Shown here: positions 23,671 through 35,539 of the stretch, piece by piece | Layout of the letters: each line of letters opens with the position of its first letter | Numbering within the stretch: the stretch's first letter is position 1 | Origin: Fratercula arctica | Taxonomy: Eukaryota > Chordata > Aves > Charadriiformes > Alcidae | Length of the DNA: 64,000 nt | Reading direction: 5' to 3' | Assembly (NCBI GenBank): GCA_947846985.1 | Contig: CANTUZ010000020.1 | Location: 4,685,459 to 4,749,458 of the forward strand | Notes under the pieces: generated by a model | What the model was told of the DNA's origin: nothing | Seen by the model: only the letters and a program-made list of their open reading frames with translations | The model's database searches: none | Program-made: the position numbers and the translations under genes

Positions 23671-23848
23671 TTATAGAATTGTAGAACTGGCTAGGCTGGA
23701 AGGGACCTTTAAGGTCATCGAGCCCAACCATGTGTTGGAGCTATAGGAGCCCCCAGCAACGCTGAACCAAACCAGGAACCTTTAAGGTCATCGAGCCCAA
23801 CCATGTGTTGGAGCTATAGGAGCCCCCAGCAACGCTGAACCAAACCAG
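23671..23848 (-). mobile_element. CR1 3' end with an internal tandem duplication
   Basis: Read on the minus strand, this is the CR1 3' terminus. On + it starts with a degraded TATAGAATTGTAGAA tail and continues with GGCTGGAAGGGACCTTTAAG and the ATCGAGCCCAACCATG-type stretch of one CR1 subfamily. A 71-base segment (23705-23775) recurs exactly at 23778-23848, a period of 73 bases. The copy stops soon after, so only the last 100 or so bases of CR1 are represented, about half of them twice. Confidence 0.8.
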
Positions 23849-24302
23849 CGACCCCCAATGCCAGCCTGCTGGGGCCCCAGGGCCATTGCTCTCCATCCAC
23901 TGCTTTATTTTTGGCTCCGCTGCCCTCCCACCGACTGATGGGTCAAATCCCTGCCTGCACCAACTCATCCCCGCCCGTGCCAGCCCTGGGTGCTCCCCAT
24001 GCTGGGGCCACAGTGATGCTGGTGGGTGGCTGTGACCGAAGTTTCTACCCTGGGCACTGAGGGCTTGAGCGTGATGCAAAAGGGCTTTGGGAGAGTTTTC
24101 TGCTGTGCATAGAGATTTTTTTTTTTTTTTTTCCCTGCAAGAAATATTCTGGTTTAAATGGGAATCGATTCAGGGAAGTCTGACAGGCGAATACTATAAA
24201 CAAGATCAAATGAATTTATGACTGTTGTCCCTTCCAGCTTGATAATCGATGAACTGTCGGGGGAAAGATGCTGGAGTGGCAAAGCGCTGGGTCTATATCA
24301 GC

Positions 24303-24320
24303 AAAAGTAAAAGTAAAAGT
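24303..24320 (+). repeat. (AAAAGT)3 microsatellite
   Basis: Three perfect AAAAGT units. It is a short simple repeat with nothing else attached. Confidence 0.85.
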
Positions 24321-27300
24321 CAAATCAGGCACCGTTGGATGCGTACAGTTGCTTTTGAGACACGTGCAGGCTGCAAAATTATTGGATTTACTGACCACCT
24401 GAAGCTGGCTAAACACTGGCACAGCCCGCGCACCGCCTCCTGTTGCAATCAGTGAGATTTACACCGGGTACTGGAACCCACGAGTAGCTGTTTTCCTGCA
24501 CCGTTTGCTTACACTTCGCATCTTCTGCCGATTACTCGCTTTATCACACAGGGTCCCACCTCCGTGTCTGGGTAGTGTCTCCTCCGGGGACACCCCGGAG
24601 CTTTCCCGGCAGGGATCCGCTCCCTCACCCTCCGGGTTTGCTGCCTGTTGTCTGTGCCACCTCATTAATGATCCGTGTGTGTGTCCTGCAGCTTTATGAT
24701 CTGTTATTCTCTCTGAAGAAGTCGGTTTATCTTATAAGCTTGTGGCGGAGGCTGCCAGCGGGTGGGTTTTACTGCCTGAATTGCAGCCTCATCGCGGGCT
24801 GCTCCATTAACAAGTAATCACTTTCCCTCCAACCCAGTTTGGGGATTGCGCTTGCTCCTTTTCTTTAGCTGGGAGTGAGCTTTGAACTGTGTTGTGCAGA
24901 GCTGGGAATCGTGAATAAAAACCAGCCCACCCCTCTCCAGTCCCGTTGCTGGTTCGGTGTGTCTGAACCAAAGGGGATTCGTCTCGTTCGGTCCACGCAG
25001 CCCCGGGAGGGGTGAGGGGGTGAGCAGAGGACTTGGTCGTTGGGGGATGCAAGCAGGAACAAGAGCTTCCAGGGTGGGCAGCTCTTTTAGCACCATAAAG
25101 CCCAAGATGTAATGACTAAGGCGCAATAAATAACATTAACACCCAAATCCTTTTCAGAGATCCTACAAGCTCCTTGATGCAAGAACCCCTTGTTCTCAGC
25201 ATCACCCCAAGACCCCCTTCGTGCTCAGTTGGACCCCCCCAGCCTTTTAATACGCATTCACGCCCACGGCGCTCAGTGTCTGCAGAGGGGACACCAGAGT
25301 TAATACCTGTGCTGGTGATCAGACAACCAGAACCGTGCCTTCTGGCCTCGAAAGCCCATCAGCCGATCCCAGCCTCCACGCTTGCTCCGCACCGGAGCTC
25401 AGGGAGCACCAGGGCTTCTGGAGCTGAGCCGCCCGTCCCAGCCCCCCTGTGAGCATCCTTCCCCGCACCCAGCCAGCGATAAACATGTCAGATGCACTAA
25501 GCTTGCAAGGATCGATTCCCTTCACAGGATCAACAAAGCAATTTGCTGTCTAGGTCTTGTTCTGTTGTGAATAATAAGCAGCCATGGAAGCCTGGCCTGT
25601 GTAGCATCTTGTGGACTTGAAATCTGGAAACCATCAGGAACTGTAAAGGCAGGGAGCGGAAAATCCTGGAGGGGGAAAGGAGGGAGGGGAATTCCCGCCA
25701 TTGATTGTCAGCATCATCATCTTCTCAGATACCTAACCCAATAAGGACTCTTCAGATTCTCGAGTCCTGCAGACAAACAGAGGGTAGGAATTCAATGGGG
25801 TTCCCACTTTGCAGCAGGAAGAGGGCAGAGGCGGCTGCCACCCCAACCAGGTCACCGCCGGGGCGGTGGGGTGGCTTGGGTTGCTCCAGTGGTTGGTCAT
25901 CATCTTATTTTGTGTGCAGCCTCTCTCCTTAAAAGCTTCCTTTTTTAATTAGTCCTCCTCTCCTGCCTGAAGGCATCCACAGCTTTGCAGGGCAGGGGAT
26001 GCTGAGCAGCTGGACATCTCCATCCCTGCAGCTCTGTGGAAAAAGAACAAGCTCCCAAGGACAGATCTCGTGGGGCCCTCTCCAAAACCATCCTCCTCCA
26101 TCAGTCCACCTGTGGCTGTATGGAGCTTAGCTCTGGCCATCTCCCCGTGCTTTGTCTCCATGCACAGCCCAGCCTCTGGTCACTGGGCAGTGTGTTATTC
26201 TCCACTGGACCCACCATCACCCCACTAGCCCAGTGGTGAAAATGCAAGAGCTGTATCCTTACGCAACTGCACAAGCTCATCAAGTACCTCCAACAACAAC
26301 TCGTGCAGAAGGCAGCTTTTGCCCAGTGCACCCAAAGCCTTGCAGATCCCCCCTCCCCATGGGATACAACCGAAGCCAGATGCCGGTGCTGCACACACAA
26401 GGTCCAGGCGTGAAGACACATGGACCCACGCCTGCAGTCTGTGTTCTACCCAAGATCAGATGCAAAAGCAGCTGCTGTTTCCACAAGGTCACATAATTAA
26501 CTGGAAACTCGGAGGAGGAGTACAAGGAACGATCCATGCACGTATCAGAGCACGCGCATTCCCAGAGCCATACGAGCCCTGCACAAAAGGCACAGGAGAC
26601 GCACTCAGCTCTCTCTTTGACAGAGGTGTTTTGTCCCTTTTGCTCCCCAGAGTGTTTCCAGCATACCAACATCAGTCCATTAACATTGAACCCAGCCCTC
26701 CTTCCCCTTAGCAACAGCATCAATATTTATGATGTGTAGCTAATGCAGTCTACTTATATGATTTCTAGGATTTCAGGTGGGAATTCTTTGTACAAAAGAC
26801 CTCTATTACCTTTCAGTATAGGATGCTGCTGTTCACCTTCAAAACAAGCATTATGGATCCACGATCCTTCTTTTACAAGCTGTTTCACGCTGAAGAGACC
26901 CAGCCTGCAGCTGCTTCTCAATCACGGAGAATTTAAGTGGGAATAGAGGCACTAGAAACCCACCTAATACTAATTGCTCTGCTTAGGCGGGTTTCTGTAA
27001 GGGTCTGAAAAGGATCAAGCCTATTGATTAATTAACCGATAACCTATATAGAGGCTTTGGTGCAAACTCTGCTGTTGTGGGCTCATGTTGCTTTGCTGCC
27101 TTCAGTCACACGAAATGGTGAGCAAGTCGAGCACCCTCAGGGTTGGCTTTATTGCTTTCTTGCCTGAAGCGGCTGTTTGAAAGACTGAAATGTCTGTACC
27201 AGGGCATAAGGAAGGGCGTGGAGGTAGATCGGTGGTGATGGAGGGAGGCTGAGGTTGTGGATAACAACGTGGTCTTTGACTATTGAGTAGACGCTAGCGT

Positions 27301-30196
27301 TGCGGGGCTGATGAATGGGAGGTGTCGACAAATTCATCAGGGTTTGACATATCGTGGTGGGCAGCCCATGGAGCCCCTCGGAGGAGGGTCCTGTCTGTGA
27401 GAGGGCTCTCAAAGGCAGGGTGCAGGAACCCGTGTGTCGTGGAGGGGCTGCACCAGCTCGTCAGGGTGTAAGTACATGTAAAGACCTGCTGTGTCCTGCC
27501 TGGGCTCTTCTCCCCACCCCACAAGCTGGTGCTGGGACGCGGCACCTCTGTGCTGCTGCAGTTTCACGCGTCCTCTTGTTGTTCATTGGGGGCTTCAGTT
27601 TTTTAAAGGGGGTGACTCTGAAAGGGCATTCCTCCTCCCCGGCAGCCCAGGCTTTCGGCAGGGGGGATCTAAGGAGGGCTGGGGGGAGTTCGTCTGTTTT
27701 TTTTCTTTTTCGTATAAATAGGATATTCAGCTAGAACGGTGTTTTCAAGTCAAGCAAAAACATTGCTGAGTGTTGATCAAGTCCCCTGTGCTTTATTTTT
27801 GTTCAGACACGACCATTTAAAGAAAGAAGCCAAATACTTTGTACGATCCAACGCAATTACCATGTCTCCCTCCCTCCTTCCTCACTTTTTCTGGAATTAA
27901 CTGTCCGTGCAACTCTAACCTCGGCTTTCCCTGATGTCCCTTGTTTCTGCTCTCTTCTCTGGACCCTTTAATTCATCTGTGGTTTATAAAATCCCAGGGT
28001 TTCCCACCCATCCCCAGGAGAGACATTGCTTTAGGACTAACGTGTGCCAGACACCGTGCAACCAGCCCCGCGTTTCCCCCCTCTTGGCATTAAAGCCCCG
28101 TGGAAGGCGTTAGGGACCAGGTAGCCGTTACCTGAGTGATGTCCAAATGCCGAGACATGCTTCCAGGCTCCCAGCCCCAGGGATGGATGTTTCTGTCAGG
28201 GCACGTCCTTCAGACTCAAAACTTCTCCCTGCTCTGGCGAAGCCGTTGCCCTTTTCTGCCTGGGGCATCTGGCAGCTGAAACCCAGAATGCTAGTTGTTA
28301 AAAACAGGTGACTGATGATCATGTTCCCTCTCTTTTAATTAAAAGCCTGGCATTTACAAATCAAAAATATCCACACCGGGATTTTTCCTGCCCTGGTATT
28401 TTAAATAATAATTGTTAATTATTAATTATTCATGATTAATGAATGCTTTGCACATCTAAATGTCTTCCTTCCAGAGAACCCTGTAAAATCATTTGCTATA
28501 ATTGTGAGAAATCTGCTAGGCTAGTGATAGCGGCGAAAGTCCCAGGTCCTTCTGGGGCCCTGGTGGAAATGCATCAGATCTTCACTAATACACGGCCAAA
28601 CTCGTCACCAGGGAGGGTGCCTTTGGTACTTAATGGGTTTGCTCTTGGGATGTGCTAAGTTACATCTGCCTGCAACTACAGGAGGCCCATTTTGTTCCTG
28701 CTGTCTGTAGGAGGCTGCCTGGGTCACCTCAAAGTGACAAAATTGCAGACGGAGGGGCTGCAGACACCCCCTCCTGCAGCGGGGCTGGAGATGGGCTCCA
28801 AGGCACGCAGCAACCGAAGGGAAAACACCACCTTTGCAGTTTGAGACCAACATGTTCAAGTTAAGAGCCTGAAGTTCAGCTCTAAAAAGTTGACCCCAGC
28901 TCAAGGACTCGGTGGGTGGAAGCTCAAGAGTGCCCAGTGTGTCACAGTCCTCTTGATTTTGCTCTACGAAGGGAAACGGAGAGGAGCGGTTCGGTGACAG
29001 CCACCGCTGCTTGTCAGTCCTGCCAACATGTTGCCTTTGTCAGCTCACTGGTTTCTTCTGGGTCACCTTTTCCTTGTAGGATTCATGGCTGAGTTTCAAG
29101 TGTTCGATGTCTGTGCAAACTCAGTAGAAAACAGTGGCCCGGTTTCCCTGGGACCGGCTTGTAACATTTACCTCCATGGCAAGGCAGAGCCTGGGGCAAA
29201 CTGGCTGAGAGGCCAGATGTGCCCTCAGCCCAACCGAGTGGGCAAGTGAGATGTTGTTGTGGGTTGTGTGCACCCCAAAGGCAGTGGTTTTCTTTGCTGA
29301 GGCTCGCTCCCAGCAGCATTTCTCGCCTAGATTTTGGCTTGAGTGGTTGCAAGATGTTCCAGTTGCTGTTTGCTCCTTTCTCCCGCCCAGCAAATGTGCC
29401 GGCAGCAGAAATTGGTGCTTTGCTGCAACCTAGTGGTGGAGCACATGGAGCAGGTTCCTGGTGTTCACTTCAGGCTGAAGACAAGCTCCCAAGCAGGTTT
29501 TCCCAGGCTCTAACAGGTAAAACCTGAACTTCTGCAGGAGCTGAAATACTTGTGTATACGTGCTCTGTACTAACAATTCCCTCATCAAATGAAAGAAAAC
29601 AAAAGCAGTGGACATTATTCTTCATATTAAGCAATAGAGAAGATGGATACGGCACAAGAGACGTGGTGCAGAAAGGTGTTTCAGGAAATATAACCTTTTA
29701 AATTTGCTGTCTGGAGAGTGCTGGAAATCTTTAGGTTTTATGATGGGGCAACATTAGTGACTCCTTGCATATCGAGCAGCTGACGGATATTAGAAATCAA
29801 GGTGATATAAGCACAGGCAAGATGGCCTGGTCTTTTCCAGCCAAGCAAGCTACTAATCCTCTGGCAGTAAAGAAAGAAATGGAGGCACTCGGTGCCCTTC
29901 AAGTCAGCAGAAGGGCTTAGAGGGTGATGAGAGAGAGATGGAGACGTGCAGGGGAAGGGTAAAGGGGTGTTTCTTTGGTTTGTTAGTGGGTTTTTCACCT
30001 CACCCCCTTCACTTCCCCTCAGCCCCTCCTTGGGACCCTGGGGAGCTATAAGAGAATGACATAATTCAGCTTTCCCTTGAAAAGTATCTTCTTTACCTTC
30101 ATCTTTTTCCTATCCCTTCATGTAAAACAGGAGGTTTGAGAGGGCAAGTGCTGGTGAGCACAGGGATGCAAGGCAAATCTGCCTGAGGGGGAGAAA

Positions 30197-30210
30197 GGGG
30201 GGGGGGGGGG
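30197..30210 (+). repeat. G14 homopolymer
   Basis: A run of 14 G about 80 bases before the solo LTR. Length is likely to be unreliable in any assembly. Confidence 0.9.
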
Positions 30211-30284
30211 CATGGCGGGCAAAGCTGCCTGGATTCTTGTATCTGTGATTGTGAAATCCATCTGGGAAGAGCAGTATCAGAGCA

Positions 30285-30289
30285 AAGCT
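30285..30289. repeat. target-site duplication, left copy (AAGCT)
   Basis: The five bases AAGCT precede the LTR edge and recur directly after it at 30676-30680. Short direct repeats of this kind are made when retroviral integrase inserts a provirus. Confidence 0.75.
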
Positions 30290-30353
30290 TGTCGTTTCAG
30301 TTGAGACGGACAAACGACAAGACTCTCCTTAAGGGTTAAGTTGAGCTCCCTTT

Positions 30354-30359
30354 TTTATT
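30354..30359 (-). terminator. LTR polyadenylation signal AATAAA
   Basis: The complement reads AATAAA, preceded by GC and followed by AAGGGAGCTC. It lies about 15 bases downstream of the TATA box in the minus sense. Confidence 0.7.
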
Positions 30360-30373
30360 GCAAGCTTCGCTTT

Positions 30374-30381
30374 CTTATATA
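30374..30381 (-). promoter_or_regulatory. LTR TATA box TATATAAG
   Basis: The complement reads TATATAAG, a strong TATA box. It would place a start site near 30350, driving transcription leftward out of the LTR, away from the CpG island at 35.3 kb. Confidence 0.65.
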
Positions 30382-30675
30382 TCTAATCTCTTGTTCGCGT
30401 GCCGTTCCCGCATTCTTTCTGCGCTTTCAGTTGGTTAGGTTACATCGCACGCGCGCTCGTAGCTACAATGTCATTGGTTATCAAAGTCCTGTCTACGTCG
30501 CTCAAAATCCGGCTTTCTCACAGCCTAGTTTCTCTTTGATCTCTGAGGCAATCTTCTTCTTCCCTCTTTTCGTTACATTGTCCTTATATGACGCAACTCG
30601 CGGCCTTCTTATGGATACACTGCAATCTCTGTATCTTCTGTCAAGGGGTCTACGGACCCGCCGTATCCCCCAACA

Positions 30676-30680
30676 AAGCT
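30676..30680. repeat. target-site duplication, right copy (AAGCT)
   Basis: Identical to 30285-30289 and directly adjoining the other end of the LTR, which fixes the element's borders. Confidence 0.75.
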
Positions 30681-32368
30681 TTGTTCACATCGAGCTGCGT
30701 AATATTTCATGGTAAGCTGGTGTTAGGCCCTGGCGTCTGCAGGAACGCCTGGAGCTGTGCAATAGCGAGGTCTCCGTGGCCTGGGTGGCTGCCTACCTGC
30801 CATGGGCTGCAGCGGGCTCTGCTCTGTGCCAGCGCCGTCCCCTCGGGGCTGACGGCACCCCTGGGACCTCACGGCAGCCTCCCCACGGCCAGCATCCCAC
30901 CCAGCGGTTGCCCAGACCAGGTGCCCGGGGCCACAAACTGTGTGGATCATTTGACCCAGGTAGAGAGAGGGGTATTAGAGGCAATTTTTAGGGAAACAAC
31001 TACTTTGGGATGCTGTTTTGCAAAAACTTCTTAGGGCAAGTTCGGTTGGCATCCCCGCTGGTTTGGGAACAGACATGTCGGTATTTTTGTCACCTACCTG
31101 ATGACACACCTCAGGATTTCACCCGCCTCTGTTTTGGAGTGGGTGCAGTCTTGATTGTTACAAGCAGGCAAATAAGGGTCTTTTTTTTTTTTTTCTAGAT
31201 CTAAAAGTTGAAGGAAAACTTTCCTGGAATGAAGGCTGGAGCATGCCTGACTGATAGCAAGTAAATCTCTCCATGAGATGCAGAGCACTCGCTCAGCCAG
31301 TGCCCAGTTGAGGCAGCTCCTGTCCAAAAGACACGTTAACAGCCCTGGGAAGGGAAAGCGGGCAATTCTTGGGAAGCAAAACTGTCCTTCCCAACAGGCT
31401 CTTTGGTGTCAGTTTGGGTATTAGAGGCACTAGAGGAGGCAAGGAAAGATCGACCAGAGAAGTAAGTCTCACACTTATGGGGTGTCGGAGACCAGTGCCA
31501 GTGAGGATCCGCTCCTGGAGCCCGCGCAGACACGGATCACTCCCAAAGAGTCCCTGGCACATTACGGAAAACAAATCCAGCCGGTCCCTGCACTGCTCAG
31601 AGGAAGATGAAATGCTCCATGGGATCATAGTGACAACAGAGGTCTGGAGGATTGCTCAGATGTATGGCTGAGGGTTCTTAATTTGGTGCAGGTCCTTTAA
31701 TTTAATCAACAGACCTAGCTTAGGTTTGCTGTTTTTCTCTGCTTACTGAAGCCATTAAACTTACCCTGCTGCAATTCTTTTCCTTTGCTTCTGTGCCTGT
31801 AATACGCACACAGGGAAAGCTTTGCTCCCAGTGCCAAGGAGCTCATCTTCTTTGGTGAGCGTTTGTAGGGACATGAAGTAGCTGCTCTCCCAGTTCGCTG
31901 CAAACCGCCAGCAGATTTCCCCAGTCCGCTGAGCTTTACAGGCGAGATTCGACAACAGCCGCCCGACCCCGGTAGTGTGACGGTGTGCAGTTTGTGGCTT
32001 GGGTTTCGTGCACGCTAAAAATAACCGACTTTAGCAAGAAACCCCCGTTTTGCTGCAGCAGCAGATGGCAGCAGCCGCTAAGGAACGGCGTGTGCCGGGC
32101 TGGGCTCTGCCCCAGGGCTCCATCCAGCCTGGGCAGCGCCGGGCACCCACAGCCAACCCCAGCCGTACGGGTGGTTTGGTAGCGGTAGGTGGTTTTTTGC
32201 ACCCTTCTGCAGTTGCAGAGGTCTGGTATTGCCGGCAAGGGAGATCCGAGGCCTCTGGAGTTGGATGCTTGTGAACTGAAGGATCCCTTCCCCATTTAAA
32301 TTGTTGGCTTCAAAGGAATAGAGGTCTGTGCTGTGTTGCACACTTGCAGTGGCTTAGCAAATACTGGA
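30681..32368. other. non-genic unique DNA
   Basis: I see no gene or repeat apart from a T14 run at 31181-31194. Frames at 30588-31034 (+) and 31936-32295 (-) have no recognisable domain; the first begins inside the LTR. Confidence 0.6.
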
Positions 32369-32866
32369 TCATAGAATCATAGAATGGTTCGGGTTGGAAG
32401 GGACCTTAAAGCCCACCCAGTGCCACCCCCTGCCCCGGGCAGGGACACCTCCCACCAGCCCAGGCTGCTCCAAGCCCCGTCCAACTTGGCCTTGAACCCC
32501 TCCAGGGATGGGGCAGCCACAGCTTCTCTGGGCAACCTGGGCCAGGGGCTCACCCCCCTCACAGCCAAGAATTTCTTCCCCAGATCTCAGCTAAATCTCC
32601 CCTCCTCCAGTTTGAAGCCATTGCCCCTTGTCCTATCACTACATGCCCTTCTAAAAAGTCCCTCCCCAACTTTCTTGTAGGCCCCCTTTAGGGACTGGCA
32701 GGGGCTGGAAGGTCTCCCCGGAGCCTTCTCTTCTCCAGGCTGAACCCCCCCAGCTCTCTCAGCCTGTCCCCACAGCAGAGGGGCTCCAGCCCTCCCAGCA
32801 TCTCCGGGGCCTCCTCTGGCCCCGCTCCAACAGGTCCACGTCCTTCATGTGCTGAGGAATCCAAAA
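32369..32866 (-). mobile_element. CR1 LINE 3' end, minus strand, well preserved
   Basis: Read on the minus strand, the element starts within ORF2 (a stretch like CAGCACATGAAGGAC), runs through GACCTGTTGGAGCGGGGCC and the [17 protein letters not shown] block, and ends with two copies of ATTCTATG near 32372-32388. The order and the tail identify avian CR1. It is 5'-truncated and cannot move. Apart from short indels in the middle it is very similar to the + strand copy at 60791-61260, so both belong to the same, comparatively young subfamily. Confidence 0.95.
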
Positions 32867-35334
32867 CCTGAGTGTATTTAAATGTCAGTCTAGGTTTTAA
32901 ATCGCCTGTACCAATCCTGAATAAAACTGCAGGTGCATTAATGAGGCAAAACACCTCTGCCAGTGCTTGTGTAGCTACAGATGGGAAGGGTTTGTGTCCT
33001 GTGCTCTCAGCTAGGGAAATACAGGCTGGCTGCAATGGCACAATGATTTATGTCCTAGGGGCAAGCAAAGCTGCTGCTCCATTAAAACAAAGTGCCTGGG
33101 ATGTGCATCCATCACTTTTGTGCTTTTCCTGAAAGGCTCAAGTGTCATAGCAGGGTGCCCATGAATCCATGTTTCCAAGTGCAAATGCTTTAAGGCTAAT
33201 CAATACTTTTTTCAAAGAGATGGATTGGAGGAGAGGAACTCATCTAATTTCTCCTCATCGCTTGTTCCCTGGTTAACCATGTTAATTTGATTGCAGTGGA
33301 GCTCCAGGGAGAAAGCAAAGAAAGGGACCTGTGATGAGCTCCTGAGTGCGGACAAATATCCAGAGAGGATCTGGGAAGGGCTCAGAGCCACAGAGGGAGT
33401 GCGCCGCTGCCGTGTCGGGAGCCAGCCCCTCACCTCCCATGCCTGGGCTCTGCCCTGCAGGAAGCTCTGGCTCAATAACCAGCGCACATATGTCTCTCTC
33501 TGTTGGTATGGGATGTCCTCCTAGTTCAGCTGCCTGCTTGCTGGGAAACACCACGCGCCTCTCACAAATGTATCTTGCAAGTACAGGGTGCAATCTCCAT
33601 TGCACTTATATGCTTCATCTCAAGTTGCCAATGGTTTGCAACAAACTGCTTCTTTTGACCATTTTGATCCTTGCCGCACCAGATTTGGTTACCCCTCGAC
33701 AGGGATGCACGCTAGGAGACACGTCTCAGTTTCATTTCCCCCGCGTATGCATACTTGAGCGGTCTCCGAGCTTTTCGTCAGAACTCTGCTCACCATTTCT
33801 TCCAGTATATCTCTCAGAGGTAGCTACAAAGAAGAGTAAGCAAATTTTTGTTCATAGCATAAAGAGATCAGCACTGTATATTGCAGATCAGTATTTGCGC
33901 GATGCAGGTAGGCAGTGTCCTCCTCCAGACGGGACTCTCTGCAAAGAGACTTCCAAAACCAGGAAGGGGTATTTCAGTTCCTTCTCAGTGGGCTGGTTGG
34001 CAACCAACACCACTAACAGGAGGGAAGGGATAGACACGTGCAGGAACAAGAAGTGAATTTTGCAAGGATTTTGCAAGGCACTGAGCAGCTCTTGTGAAGT
34101 ACGGCGTACCCTCAGATCCCTCTGGAGTTAACAGTAATCAGCATCTTGGAGGAGCACTCAACACTGGTTAAGAGGGAGCTCTTGAACAGTGACTTTACAT
34201 ACTCCTGCCCTAAATATAGCTGTACAACGGGATCCCTGCAGAAATGGCAAAGCCTGATGAAGTCTAATGTTTCCAAGGATGCTGAGCAGCTCCCGGGTAA
34301 GGAGGTAAGCCAGTGCCTCAGTGACATTCATAGGAAAAGGTCCCCACCTTTAGACACCTGATTTCTTTGCACTTTGTTGCTGATCCGTCTTTGCTCCTGT
34401 GTATGGTTTGGCTTTTGCCTCTGTTTTCACCAGCACCCTGGCAGCTGGGGATGGGTGGCTGGAGCTCTGCTTAGCACTGGGTTCTGCACTCTCTCAGCTA
34501 TTCTTAATTGATTTATCTTTATTTATAGCAGCTGGGCCATTGCTGTCCTGCAGCACCTGCTCTCTGAATCTGGTTTTGTGTTCCTGCATCTACTACTCAG
34601 TAGTAAAATTGCAGTCTCCAGCTTCTTTTCCAGATCCCCTGAGGAAGGGTCTTTTCTCTAGTGGTCCAGTAGACCCTGCAGGACACACATGTAACTTCTG
34701 ACACATGAATTCTTCACTGACTTTCATGGGATGGCAACACATGTAAACGTATCTTTTAGGCTAAGCCAGGGACCTCAGTACTTTTTGTGATAAACCCCTA
34801 AATGGCTTGAATATATGGTGTGCATCTGCATGTTCAATAGCTGTTGTCTAGAAGATACGCTAAATCAATAAGGATCAGTGTGTTGCTTCTAGAGAAAGCG
34901 TCTATATCAGTTTAAGTCTCACAACCTCAGCAGAATATTTGTAATGTAATCAAATGTATGGTGAGGGAAGCGGCAAATCTTGCTGTGAGATGGGGGAGGC
35001 TTTAATTAAACTGACATTTCTGATAACCAAGTCACTGAAGAGATGCCTGGGCTGTGATGTCAACAGAAGCCTCTGCTGGGTCACTCGGTGGGGGGAAGAG
35101 TGCCCGATTGCAGAGAGCCACCAGCTGCCACCCTGCCCAGGGCCAAGCTGTGATACTTCTGCTCCTCTGCACCAACACCCTGCGTGGCAAAGACACCCCC
35201 ACCCCCCCGCAAAGGGCGATCCCGCTTCTGGGGGCGCGGTGCAGCGTGCTGTAACGCGGGGCTCCTCCGCAGCTCTTCGTTTGGGTCACTCCCAGCGCTC
35301 AGAAAAGCCTTCTCCTTTCCTGCCCGAAAAATCT
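32867..35334. other. non-genic DNA upstream of the CpG island
   Basis: I recognise no gene. A 236-codon frame at 33346-34056 (+) is long for DNA of this composition but has no family resemblance, no strong start context and no flanking gene structure, so it is left uncalled. A short CpG cluster at about 33670-33790 lies inside it. Near 35050-35330 CpG density starts to rise towards the island. Confidence 0.5.
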
Positions 35335-35539
35335 CACGATGAGCTTCGGCGGCCGGGGCCGGTAATCCCGGTTTGGGCTTTTATTGCCCGTGGGGAACTT
35401 TTTTTGGGGGGAGGGGGAGGGGTAGAGCCGGTGCCGGCCGGCAGCGCGTTGAGGGGCTGCAGCTGCTAATTAACGGCGCTGCTAATGAACCCCTCCCCCT
35501 GCCTTACACACACCCCCGTCCCCGCCAGACTCTGCCTTC

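Larger units (their letters stand above)
23849..30284. other. non-genic unique DNA
   Basis: I see no gene or recognised transposon in about 6.4 kb. Simple tracts lie at 24116-24132 (T17), 24303-24320 (AAAAGT three times) and 30197-30210 (G14). An AT-rich patch at 28395-28445 is built of overlapping TTAATTATT words. Frames at 26152-26723 exist on both strands with no recognisable domain and are rejected as genes. An acceptor-like TTTTCCTTGTAG near 29070 and a TGTGTGTCCTGCAG near 24690 have no convincing exon behind them. Confidence 0.55.
30290..30675 (-). mobile_element. solo LTR of an endogenous retrovirus, minus orientation
   Basis: The element is 386 bases long. In the minus sense it starts TGTTGGGGG and ends CTGAAACGACA, so it has the TG...CA ends of an LTR, and AAGCT is duplicated on both sides. 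Sense-strand signals lie in proviral order: a TATA box TATATAAG (complement of 30374-30381), then a polyadenylation signal AATAAA (complement of 30354-30359), then a short R/U5. The AATAAA lies about where transcription should start, just before R, which is the arrangement known in avian alpharetroviruses. About two dozen CpGs remain although the element is only moderately GC-rich, so little methylation decay has occurred and the insertion looks fairly recent. No primer-binding site or internal gene follows, so homologous recombination between LTRs has removed the provirus. The exact family is not recognised; class II/alpharetrovirus-like is inference, and a 5-base duplication would be unusual for alpharetroviruses, which make 6. 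Confidence 0.85.

Noticed and set aside
23312..23746. Repeat protein with GDESWGDQQGP-like units
   Set aside because: The repeated residues are only the minisatellite read in one frame, and the frame then runs into a CR1 fragment on the opposite strand.
30290..30675. Full provirus around the LTR
   Set aside because: Host sequence follows the target duplication on both sides; there is no primer-binding site, polypurine tract or gag/pol/env-like frame nearby.
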